This document shows positions 46,001-55,404 of a stretch of 64,000 nt of DNA, one piece after another. The notes under the pieces are model-generated. The model did not search any database and was not told where the DNA came from. It worked only from the letters and a program-made list of their open reading frames with translations. A program made the position numbers and the translations under genes. The stretch comes from Neckera pumila (Eukaryota > Streptophyta > Bryopsida > Hypnales > Neckeraceae), in NCBI GenBank assembly GCA_963969595.1, contig OZ018410.1, forward strand, positions 29,950,913 through 30,014,912, read 5' to 3'. Numbering within the stretch: position 1 is the stretch's first letter; every line of letters begins with the position of its first letter.

Positions 46001-47599
46001 TGTATAAGAGCTCTGACTGGAACTTAAACGGCGAACATGTCAGTTGGTGAATATCAGCATGCTTTGGAAGTTATGGGTTGCAAGTTCTGTACTTGCAGAC
46101 CCTGGAAGCCAGGCTTTTGGTTTTCCAGAAGTTCCTGGTGTCTGCAATGGACAGTAACCCTGATTCGGAGATACAGGCAGCTACAGCAGGGTGTCCAATG
46201 TCTATTTCAAAAGCCGAAAGAACGTCAATATCCTAAAATTGGCGATATTTCATAAGTCCAAAATTGTGGCATGTATCTTCACAAGGTCAAGCTCAATCTA
46301 AAACGGTGAGTTTATAATCTTGAATAAAAACTAGGACGGGTGTAGATTTTGGGTGCGGCCTGAACCACGCCACCGTAATGGAACATGACATTAATGACAT
46401 TTGTAAATAGATACTCCGTACTAGTTTATTCAAACATTTCACACAAACAGCAGAGAATGTTTCTCATACAGACTTGACTGTAAACTACAATTCAAAGGAT
46501 ATTTCAAAAGTTTCAACAAAGAAATCCCTCCAATCTGCGCTTCCAGGAGCTATTTACAATTTGTAAAAAATACATTCAATTATAATTTTACTCATGAACG
46601 GCAGGAGTACAATCGCTCGATTCTAATGAACTTTATTCTGAAGTAACAGAAAACATTCAAAAGGGACAAACTAATCAAGCCTAGGGTAATGAAGCACAAC
46701 ACCTAAATGGTTATTTAGCATGAATGCATAATTCGCCTGCAACAGAACCAAGCTGCCCTCATCACAGCACAAATGCTAACATAACACCACAAATGCTAAC
46801 GCCACAACTTTAATCTCGGTGTTTAACAGCATGTCCTTGTAAACAATAGTTCAGACCATACTAAAACCATTTAGGTGTAACGCGTCTCCGATTGCGGAAC
46901 ACCAAATCGAACACGTTACTTCCAAAAGCAGAAGAACATCTATCGGTTACCGATCCCGGCGTGTACTGATGGCAATCCTCGATCCCCTACTGCTGCCAGC
47001 AAGTACTTGTTCGTATATTCAAAGAGTATCTGAAAATGACAAATTGCATGGACAGCAAAGAATTGTAAAATTCTGCGACCCTGAAGCCAGCCGTCGACGC
47101 AGAACAACTCGAGTACTGTAGGTCTGCAATGACAACATTCTATAAGTACCGTCTGAATCTCACCAGCAACTCGTGACAGTGGAGAGAATCGATGGTTTCT
47201 GAAATGCAAGAAGTGAAAACGACAGAACCGTCAGGAAAACGATACATACGTGCATACACCAAATTGCACAAATCAAACATTTAAAGCTAGGAACACTTAC
47301 CAGATATATGAATTCACGCAATCGGTTAACTGATCAGACGTTCACGGAAACCAGCATGCAATTGGGCTAGCAATTCGACCAGAATTCGTCAGTTCGATGA
47401 GCACCTGGTGAAACGTACGTGATATCCACAAGTCGGGGTTCGAAGTGCATCAGCCAGCGGTTTACCAGTAACTGCAGTCCTCCAATAATCTACACGCTGC
47501 CTGACTGTATTCCAATGGCAGAAAATAAAATCCTCCGATCACTGTCATGAGCAAGGGCTCGACGTCTTCGCAAATGATCCACACCTCTTCGATCCGCGG
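43034..47599. other. long stretch without a recognised gene
   Basis: AT-rich to about 43.8 kb, then mixed. Overlapping frames on both strands at 43833-44522 (one minus-strand frame of 137 codons) show no domain I can name. 45192-45527 has a 111-codon plus-strand frame without a domain. Composition rises towards 47 kb. Part of 46.9-47.6 kb may be the 3' end of the MIR166 primary transcript. Confidence 0.35.
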
Positions 47600-47613
47600 T
47601 CCATGATATGCAC

Positions 47614-47704
47614 CTGAGCTGAGGGGAATGAAGCCTGGTCCGAGGCTCATGTGCCAGCGATCGAGCGCCACAAGCATCAGACCATGCGGCATTCCTCACA
47701 GCCA
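47614..47704 (-). ncRNA. MIR166: MIR166 hairpin 1 (canonical)
   Basis: On the minus strand positions 47643-47623 give exactly the canonical 21-nt miR166 (UCGGACCAGG at the 5' end, UUCAUUCCCC at the 3' end) on the 3' arm. The 5' arm at 47674-47695 (GGAATGCCGCATGGTC) is the passenger strand. Aligning the two 29-nt arms by hand, about 23 positions pair, counting one G-U. Stem bases continue as GCTG against CAGC. The loop is about 30 nt. The arm position is the one known for miR166. Confidence 0.93.
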
Positions 47705-47781
47705 AGGTGCACAGTTGTACTTATCATCGAGGCTCCATCTGGCTTGGACTCTCACGATCGTATTTCTGCATCATGGAAGAC

Positions 47782-47874
47782 TGTCAAGGGGAATGAAGCC
47801 TGGTCCGAAGCACTTGTAAAATGGCTTGGGACCAAATATAGAGTGCTTTGGACCAAACACCATTTCCCGCGACA
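47782..47874 (-). ncRNA. MIR166: MIR166 hairpin 2 (canonical)
   Basis: Minus-strand 47808-47788 is again the exact canonical 21-nt miR166. The passenger strand GGAAATGGTGTTTGGTCC lies at 47845-47867. The lower stem pairs TTGTC with GACAG. The loop differs in sequence from the other units, as expected of independent precursors that keep only the duplex. Confidence 0.92.
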
Positions 47875-47945
47875 ATTTCCCATACTCCGAAATCACCACC
47901 ATCTTCTCACATCCCCTGCGGCACCTTCATGACAGTAATTATGCA

Positions 47946-48032
47946 ACTTTGCCAAAGGGAATGAAGCCTGGTCCGGAGCATCCGTTGGGGCATACAACTG
48001 CTTCGTTCCAGTCGTCATTCCACTCGGCAAAG
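47946..48032 (-). ncRNA. MIR166: MIR166 hairpin 3 (5' variant)
   Basis: Minus-strand 47976-47956 matches miR166 except position 1 (C for U) and position 21 (U for C). The passenger strand GGAATGACGACTGGAACG is at 48000-48021. The lower stem ACTTTGCC pairs with GGCAAAGT. If processing shifted by one base the product would begin with U (UCCGGACC). Confidence 0.88.
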
Positions 48033-48121
48033 TCGCATTTCGAAGCCTGAAGCTTGAGACTACCTTCACTTGAATGGAGCAGACAACGATGCCGGTTACT
48101 CACTAATGATGATCAAAGCAA

Positions 48122-48212
48122 GTTTGCCGAAAGGAATGCAGCCTGATCCGAAGGTTGATTTCGCCCGGGTAAAACAGCTTCGTCCCAGACACCAAACCCG
48201 CGGCAAAATCCC
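48122..48212 (-). ncRNA. MIR166: MIR166 hairpin 4 (diverged)
   Basis: Minus-strand 48151-48131 differs from miR166 at position 6 (U), 13 (G) and 20-21 (UU). The passenger side GGTTTGGTGTCTGGGACG is at 48177-48198. The lower stem TTTGCCG pairs with CGGCAAA. Pairing inside the duplex is weaker than in the other units, so processing is less certain. Confidence 0.72.
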
Positions 48213-48301
48213 ATGATGACCATCGCTGATCGACAAATTTTGCTACGCCGAAGTCGCCGGTTGCTCGTTTAGGCGACGAATCTATATGACGACCATGCAA
48301 C

Positions 48302-48388
48302 TTAGTCGAGGGGAATGAAGCCTGGTCCGGAGCTCCAGTTCGACTAGCAAAGCTAGCTTCGGCCCAGGCGTCATTCCGCTCGGCAAAG
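48302..48388 (-). ncRNA. MIR166: MIR166 hairpin 5 (5' variant)
   Basis: Minus-strand 48330-48310 matches miR166 except C for U at position 1. The passenger strand GGAATGACGCCTGGGCCG is at 48356-48377. The upstream arm starts GCGACTTTGCCGAG, identical to unit 3, so units 3 and 5 share the most recent common origin. Confidence 0.9.
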
Positions 48389-48584
48389 TCGCAATCCACT
48401 TTCGCCGCTAGCTGAAGTCGTGTTCTCGACCAGAAGATCATCACCGCAACCTCCCCATCACGACCTCAACAATAGCATTCTCAAACATATCGCGCACTAC
48501 TATTCAATGACTGTAGCAAGCATTCAGATCAATCGTGGTCGGTAACCTAGAGGCCTGAACGTACTGTTTCACCATGCACGCAAC

Positions 48585-48680
48585 TCTTCCGAGGAGTGGC
48601 TGCCTGGTCATATAGAGCAGGCTGGTGGAGACCGGCCCCTGTGTCGGTCCACACAGCATTCCACCCGAGCAGGTCACACG
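48585..48680 (-). ncRNA. diverged sixth miR166-like hairpin
   Basis: The minus strand at 48611-48591 reads GACCAGGC followed by AGCCACTCCTC, sharing the miR166 core but with an extra base and changes in the 3' half. The passenger side GTGGAATGCTGTGTGGACCG (near 48641-48665) resembles a standard miR166 passenger strand. It may be a decayed unit or one that makes a different small RNA. Confidence 0.5.
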
Positions 48681-48699
48681 CATTACAATGTAACGACCG

Positions 48700-50200
48700 A
48701 TCGCTAGTGCTACCAGAAACTCCCGTCTGAGGAATTACGAACAGAGAACGGTGATTACTCCGCCGAGGACATTCGGAATCAGTCAAGCCACGGCAATTGG
48801 AGACTAGCGTCGAAGACGGTTTTCGTGTCTACTAACTAACGCTGTGTTTGCAAGGACTGCCGAAATGACCACGAGCCGTGATCCCGGTTCCGTACTCGCA
48901 GTAATGATCGCCGCCTCGATATTCTAACGATAAAAGTCTCAATCAGTGCGTGCGGCGGATATCACAAGGCAGGGACTGGAAGTTAAGCTAGCACCGGTCG
49001 ATGGGAACTAGGGACCGATCGATCTCGCGACAACAGGCGCGATAACCTACAGGCTTGGGATTGTATCCCTTCCTACAAGAATATGCAAATCAGAGAGCGT
49101 CCAGCGCCGAGACGGACGTTGTCGAGGCGGACTGGCGCGTGAGGTTGATCGCGAGATCACCAATTGCAGCCTGTCTCACGGTTTCAACTCTACTCAACCG
49201 TCCCCTGGCCGACCGCTAGCTCCAGGCGATACACCCCATCTCCCGAGGCAGCCCTCGCCGGTGGAAGGACTGTACGAGCGGCGCGGGCTCCAGAGCCACG
49301 CCACCCAAACGTCATGAACGTCTTCCAAGGAGAAGACCACACACGCTGGAAGCGCTTGCTTGGTGTAGTACGACACTAACCGAACCTCGAAAATCCAAAA
49401 AAAGACATATAACAGAAATAAACAAAAGAAGAGCTCCGGCGCCACCTAGCTAGTACGTGACCGCGAGAATTCCAACTAGGAGATACTCCAGAGTTTCAAC
49501 AAACGACTGACCCATCCGAACTCCAAACAAACCTACCAATCGGATAACCCTTGACCGAGCGGGCTTCTCAATGCAGACCAGAATTGCGATCGAACTGGAA
49601 GTATTCCTAGCTAGCTACTTTCCCAGTTCATCCCTCCATGCATGCAAACCACCAAGCTAGCGCATGGTCAAATTGCGACTTCGACTAGCTGCACCCAAAG
49701 GTGCGACGACAGAAGATGTGTATGCTAACTAAAACAGAACCCCCCGCCCCCCGTTGCAGCAGGTAAGCTAGCGATACGTGGATATCTGGGTCCCGATAGA
49801 AGCACAACCACTGGGCGGAGACGACGACGAACGACAGTTGTAGAAACACGATCGCGAGGAACCTGAAGCTAGAGGCAGTGCGGGAAGTCAAGTGTGAGGA
49901 AGGGACGAGCGAGGGGCAAATAAATAGTCGCGAACTCGCGATGAGAGCCAAGGCGTGGCCTTCGCAGAGACGGATCCAGCAAGTTCTTTGCAGCCCAGTG
50001 ACCGCTTGCTTCCCGTCACTGACGGCCCCGGCGCTGTCCCGAGTGTTGCTCCGTCCGCCCTTGCGCCTGCCTCTGGCTGGCTGGCTGTCCCCTGGAGCTG
50101 AGCCCCTGGGCCCCTGGTTCCAGCTACTATTTTAGTTTTCCCGTTTTCCGGGGGGAGGTTCTGCTAACGGAATTGCAGTGGGGCTCTAGTGGAGTGGCCA
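48700..50200. other. GC-richer island upstream of the MIR166 cluster
   Basis: No protein gene is supported. Several frames are open because stops are rare at this composition. One minus-strand frame (49685-49951) has a hydrophobic stretch FRFLAIVFLQLSFVVVSAQ like a signal peptide, but there is no other support. The stretch probably includes leader, introns and promoter of the primary miRNA. Confidence 0.4.
49918..49927 (-). promoter_or_regulatory. TATA-like element for the pri-miR166 transcript
   Basis: On the minus strand the site reads CTATTTATTT, with a pyrimidine-rich stretch beginning about 25-35 bases downstream (CGTCCCTTCCTCACACTTG), as at many plant start sites. It is the best TATA match upstream of the cluster. 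Position and strand fit; function is inferred. Confidence 0.35.
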
Positions 50201-50516
50201 TGACGACGGTCGCGGCTCTCCCTTGCAGTCTCGCTCAACGGACGCGCTTCGGAATATCCGCTCGGGCCTTGCCCAATTTCACATCAACATTCAACAGCCC
50301 GCGTATTTGTGCCTGATTATATTCTGTTGCTGCAAGGATCCATGAGGTACTCGGATAGCAGGATTCTGCAGATGCTTCAAATAGGAGTCTTCCTTTGAAA
50401 TATATGTTTCTCCATGAAAAAAAGAAATTGGGAAAAAAATCCCTAAAATTCCAACATCTCTTTTTCAGAACTCTTTTTAGTATACTGTGATAGTTGGGTA
50501 TGGTATATGATCAACA
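50201..50516. other. no gene seen
   Basis: Transition from the GC-richer island to AT-rich DNA. No feature recognised. Confidence 0.35.
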
Positions 50517-50620
50517 CACTAGTAGAAAAAACGTATTTGAGCACTATGGAATAGTGGTGCCAAAGGCCTATATAGAACCTTGCGCATATAGGCCTTAACA
50601 CCATGCTCTCATACTGATCA
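50517..50620 (+). mobile_element. CACTA element terminus
   Basis: CACTAGTAGAAAAAACG followed by subterminal inverted motifs (GGCCTATAT against ATATAGGCC; GTGGTG against CACCA), typical of CACTA ends. The opposite terminus was not found, so this is probably a truncated element of unknown length. Confidence 0.55.
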
Positions 50621-50919
50621 TTCCTTGGCTCAAAATTTTCATTTCTATTACTAAAAACCCAATAGAGGATCCATATCATCGGATCCACAGTAAATGTCAC
50701 ATTTAGGTACTTCTACCTTACCTTGACAATGAGAAGATAGATGTGTAGAAAGATACAAAATCCTTGCTGACATGGCAAAGCACAATCACATCCTTGCTTG
50801 TCATGTTGAATGTAGGGACAAATGTAGTGATATTAGTGTAATAATGGTCCCTTTGCACTTGGGCTATTATAAAAAAAATTATCACTTAAAGGATGTTGCG
50901 GCTGCTTTTGCGGCGGATG

Positions 50920-50966
50920 AATTCTGTATGAAAATGGAAGGTCTTCTTCCATTTTCATACAGAATT
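50920..50966. repeat. perfect 21-bp hairpin with 5-nt loop
   Basis: The arms at 50920-50940 and 50946-50966 are perfect complements (core TTCTGTATGAAAATGGAAG), separated by GTCTT. No mismatch, so it is young. Too short for a usual plant pre-miRNA. Confidence 0.95.
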
Positions 50967-50969
50967 TGC

Positions 50970-52008
50970 AATGAGAGCTTTTGGATAGGAGAAAAGCAAC
51001 AAACCATAAGCTTGTACATATCATATGCAGGAGATTAGCCAATGCAAACCTCGCCCCTAAGACCGTGACTACTTTATAGAACCACTAGCTGTCCACTTTG
51101 CCCATAGCCTTACCTAGTTTTAGGGCGTTTTTAGGGATGCATAAACAACTGTTGTTACATTAAGATACTCCTACCTCAAGTCATTGTTTACTGGCACTCT
51201 ATCTTCCACTGCATTTGGAGTGTGCATGAACCTTGCAAAAATAGTTGTTCCTCTATGTTGCTTTACACGCTGTCTACACTATCCAGCCATAGTAGTAGTA
51301 TAAGTTAACTCAGGTTGATGCCATATGTTGAAAACCTATGTTTGGAGATCACAAGAGTCTCGGTCTTCTCTAGAGCATGGAACGGCACTAGCTTTGAGTA
51401 GCTTTGACGGTGCCTAGAGTAGAAAAAGTTTAGTGGGTACTACATATTGTGGAAATTGATGAGGCATTGGGTTTATTAAGTTATGCTTAGAGACAGCCAA
51501 ATCTAAGTTAAGTTAGAATTGGTGACTTTGTATTTGTGCCACTTCATGAGGCATGGCCCATATGTGTTCCTGTTCTTCTGTCATGCTGTCCGTATTTGCA
51601 CTGGTTGGTATTAATTTTGTGTCAAAACATTTCATAGGCCGTAATCTCCGGCTACATTAATGTGATTTCTCCAATATTTATTTTTCTATTAACTATGACG
51701 TCAGGGATGACGGTGAACTGTTCAAATCCCATATTTAGTGATGTGATTGAGCTCAACCCTAAAAGAACGTGGGCCCTCATGATCAAGGTAGTCTCCAAAA
51801 TATTCCAATTATTGAACTAGTAGGTGTATTCTTTGTTTCTACAGTGAACAATGCAGTCATCCACTCGACCTTGTAGGTTTGCAATGTCCTTCCAAGGTTA
51901 AATGGATGCTAGATTCCATTCTACAAGGACTTCAAACCTCAAACCGCATCTTTTTTATTTTCAATTCAAGGAAGTGCCAACTTAGGTAAATGATTGAGAC
52001 AAATACAC
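50970..52008. other. anonymous sequence, no gene seen
   Basis: Nothing recognised; frames are short. Confidence 0.35.
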
Positions 52009-52040
52009 TACTAGAAAATATCACTTTTCTGTTGTTGTTC
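52009..52040 (+). mobile_element. CACTA-like terminus
   Basis: CACTACTAGAAAATATCAC matches the CACTA terminal consensus. It is in the same orientation as the end at 50517, so the two are not one element. The partner end was not found. Confidence 0.45.
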
Positions 52041-52079
52041 TTTTTTTTTTTTTCCATGAAATTGACAGTGGGATCTTAA

Positions 52080-52775
52080 TCCCTAAAGACCTATTGTTCC
52101 TTTGAGGAACAAATGCAATTTCGGGCAAGTACCTATTGGCTAATTTTTTGTTTTGATTTTTTGAAACTTTTTTGGAAGATAGAAAAATTGATTAGTTTCA
52201 TGGGAATATTGTTTTTTTTTCAATTGATGCCCGGGAACAAAAGTTATGCCCAAATAAGCTCAAAAAGGGGAGACGGACAGTAAAAAAAATTCCAAACTTT
52301 TATTTTCTTAGCTTTTTATTTTTTTCTCATAGATTATATTTTTGTCTACGTAGAGAGCTTTTATTCATTCCATTTGGATTTGTTATGAGAAAGTTAAGGA
52401 CAATCTTGTTTTTTGGGCAATTAAAGCATCTTTTTGAAAAAATAACTTGTAGGATTCATTTCTAAATGCAATTTTTACAAATAAAAATAAATAAAAATTC
52501 TACATAAATTAGTTTGCTTGTTAGAACAATCTCACCATTGGAAGTAGTGCGTTTTAATTCCATCTTAGAAATATTAATAATTTAGATTTTCCTTCTATCT
52601 CGTACCTATTTCTATTTTACAGTTTTGTAATGAATGAAAAATTAAGTTTATTTGAATTTTTTTTCTTAGATTCTCAATTCAATTCTCCACCACAAAGATT
52701 AAGAAGGTTCAAAGTCAAATAACATAGTCCCGCAATGTGCTCATAAACTTGTTTCTTTCATTTTAAACGCAGATA
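52080..52775 (-). mobile_element. truncated piggyBac-like element, family 1 (inverted)
   Basis: TTAA at 52076-52079, then TCCCTAAAGACCTATTGTTCC. Landmarks follow family 1 in reverse (AACAAAAGTTATGCCC, GAATCTCACC-type motifs). It stops before the second terminus. Confidence 0.75.
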
Positions 52776-52789
52776 TTTTCAATTTGAAG

Positions 52790-54212
52790 TTAGAAAGGTT
52801 TGAATGTTATAATTGCGTGACTAGAAATAAAAACACAACTATAAAGAGGTCACTAAAAAACAAATATACATCTTAATAGTATGTCTTGCAATGCACAAAA
52901 TGTGTTACAAATACACCATTGGATAGACACCAAATTTTCTAACATACTAGTAAATCACCAATTGTACAAGTTTCCACTTTTGTAGTTAAAATATGTGTAT
53001 AAACTTTAATATTTTTATAAATAGAAATATTTTACAAAATGATATTTTTCATGAAAATGATGTGGATCTAAATGGATAAATTAAGGATAATCTCTTGTCC
53101 TCAATAATGTCATGTATGATAGTTTTCACTATTGTGGAACTTCTAAAGATTTATATTATTGTGTTCTGTTTCACAAAAAAAATTAATCCAAACAAATTCA
53201 TCCAAACAAATTTGTAGTTTGAAGTCACTTCCTATCCACAATTCCACTTATCATATACTATCTATTGTAATTTACATCTACATAGCAATTGTTGGGTGAC
53301 TAGTTCATGTTTAGTTCTACTAGGGTCCTTTTCAAAGTGAAAAAAGCGCCCCAACAACAGGATCATGTCTCTTTGTACTTTAAGTTTGATTTTAATCTTG
53401 CAAGCTGTGCGGTGGAAATGTAGACAATTTTCCATGAAGTTGCCTTTCCTAACCTTCTTGCAATCCCAACGGTCACATCTTTTGGATCTTATTTTTTAGT
53501 TGGTGGGGTCAACTTGAAGAGGAAATTTTGGCTTTCTAAGAAATTCGAGCTGGGCGCTGAGGGGTTAATCATATGGAACCTTGGATTGCAAGTTATACTT
53601 AAATCTAAAAGGACAAATCGTATCACCCAAGTTCGAAATGATCCAAAATGATTTGGTTGGATAAGAGCATTAGTTGCTTGTTCCTATAGTTGTCTTGAAA
53701 GTCCACCAAACATCAACATTGAAATCTCTTTAGCGTTATTTGATTGTTGACAGGTATGGTGAAGTTTCTAGAAGCATCCTTCTAAGTGTTGATTCCGGGC
53801 CTTTGAAGGCCCTCGACAACTTTCATTACATTTTACTTCAAGCAAACATCAACATTGCATTCTAATCTATTTTTATTCTTGGTTCTGGAGTCTTGTGGAA
53901 TTAGTTATTTTTTATTGAAGTTGAAAATTTTGGTCCATATTAATACTCTAAGAACATCTCTATCTTGAAATGATTACTATCCATTTATACATTGAAGAAT
54001 TCAATATCTCCTAATTTAATACACATCTCTTGGAAAAAATTCATCATAAAAATGCAAGCCTTGTGGTCCTCAATTGGATATTTATAATCAACTAGAGTTG
54101 ACCATTCCATTGTTGATGTAGTAAATATTTGCACAACATTGTTTTACACTTCTTTTTATTTCTTAAAAATGAAACCAAGTGTTTTGCACAAGAGATCAAA
54201 ATACAATTCAAA
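52790..54212. other. AT-rich sequence with one possible TTAA-element end
   Basis: GGGCGCTGAGGGG followed by TTAA at about 53565-53568 resembles the family-3 terminus at 19471. No matching left end was found. No gene seen. Confidence 0.35.
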
Positions 54213-54214
54213 CT

Positions 54215-54780
54215 AGATCCCAAAATAAGGTGGATGCACCCCCCATTGCACCGTAATCATCACTATATGTATATCTCCAAAATCAATATGTACGTGTGTT
54301 GAAGAAACAATTTTAAAGCCTCTACCAAAAAAAACTTTGACCCTTTCTAATTTTGGCATACAATATCCAAATGTTGCTTTCTTTGGTGCGTCAAAACCTC
54401 CTCTCATTTGTCAACAAGAAAATCAATGAAAATTTGACCAATCTAATAATAGCAATTTGATACAATAATAAAAAGTGGCGGTTTGGGGGAGAACCACATG
54501 AAGTATGGTGGCCCCCCTCCAAACACGCCACTGACCCTAAACCGCCATCTTCACTTCATGTAGTATACATCTCCCAAATCAATTATACATGTATCTATGT
54601 GGACAAACCTATTTTAAAGCCAAACTTTATTCCTTCCTAACTTTTGCATACGATATCCAAATGTTGCATTCTTTGGTGTATTAGAACCTCCTTTCAAGTG
54701 CCAAAAAGAAAATACAAAAATTTGACCAGTCTAATAATAGAAACTAGACACAGAAGCAAAAAAAAGTGGTGGTTTTGAGG
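54215..54780 (-). repeat. two diverged tandem units of about 290 bp
   Basis: Shared blocks in both units: ATCTCC(A/C)AAATCAAT, TTTTGGCATACAATATCCAAA against TTTTGCATACGATATCCAAA, CTTTGGTG, CCAGTCTAATAATAG and AAAAAGTGG(C/T)GGTTT. Each ends in a G-run; the second has expanded. Confidence 0.75.
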
Positions 54781-54799
54781 GGGGGGGGGGGGGGGGGGG
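54779..54799. repeat. homopolymer run of 21 G
   Basis: Twenty-one consecutive G at the end of the second tandem unit. It could fold as a G-quadruplex and is prone to length error in sequencing. Confidence 0.9.
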
Positions 54800-54800
54800 T

Positions 54801-55312
54801 ACCCACCTTCTTTGAGAACTTGGTTTTCACTAGGAGAGCATGACATGACTGGACATACAGAATTAGCTGGAACGACATGGGGAGTCCGGGGAATTTTTTT
54901 GTGTGTTGGCATGATGGAGGCCAGCCCAGAAAACTCTGTGGCCATCTCTGGCTTGAGTGTGCATTCCATGATGGATCAAGGCTCCCAATCCCCTTGAGTT
55001 GTGCCAATGTCTGCCTCAGTTTAGATTTCAGTTTCGTCTCCTGATTTCAAGGGCCACCCAGTTTCAATGAACTAGGGCATCACACCAAGCACACATACAT
55101 CCCCCCTTGGTTTCAGTTCATTGGCTTAGTAGCCTCAATCCCAAATCAAACTGCAGAAAAAAATGTGCCCAAAATTATCATGCTAGGGCTTCCGTCCCCA
55201 TTTAGTGGCACTGAAGAAGCTTTGGGAAACTCCATCAAGAGAGTATTTTTTTTTTAAATAATATAAAGGAGTAATATTGAACTTGATTACTTTCAGGGAA
55301 TACTGTAAGTTG
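54801..55312. other. anonymous sequence, no gene seen
   Basis: Mixed composition; overlapping frames on both strands without a domain. Confidence 0.35.
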
Positions 55313-55314
55313 TA

Positions 55315-55402
55315 CTCCCTGAGTCCCTCTGCCTCAAATAAATCCATGGTACTTCCATAGTTTTCCACTAGAACCCAAGGATTTATTTTGAGGCAGAGGG
55401 AG
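55315..55402. mobile_element. Stowaway-type MITE
   Basis: An 88-bp element with TA at 55313-55314 and 55403-55404. It begins CTCCCT and ends AGGGAG. The inverted repeat continues as CTCTGCCTCAAATAAATCC against GGATTTATTTTGAGGCAGAG. The left end has a small CCCTGAGT duplication. TA duplication with CTCCCT ends is the known Stowaway (Tc1/mariner) pattern. Confidence 0.9.
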
Positions 55403-55404
55403 TA

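Larger units (their letters stand above)
47600..49890 (-). ncRNA. MIR166: probable polycistronic pri-miR166 transcript
   Basis: Six miR166-type hairpins lie on the same strand with regular spacing (165, 168, 175 and 179 bp between mature starts, then 281 bp to a diverged sixth). That spacing and the shared strand suggest one Pol II precursor. Its 5' limit is inferred from the TATA-like site near 49918. The 3' limit is unknown and may lie beyond 47600. Introns cannot be placed from sequence alone. In land plants the product guides cleavage of class III HD-ZIP mRNAs. Confidence 0.6.

Noticed and set aside
47470..47570. Possible seventh miR166-like arm (GGAATACAGTCAGGC)
   Set aside because: No complementary guide-like arm is found at a suitable distance.
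49685..49951. Possible secreted peptide upstream of the MIR166 cluster
   Set aside because: A signal-peptide-like stretch exists, but the start lies upstream of the likely transcription start and the rest has no family.
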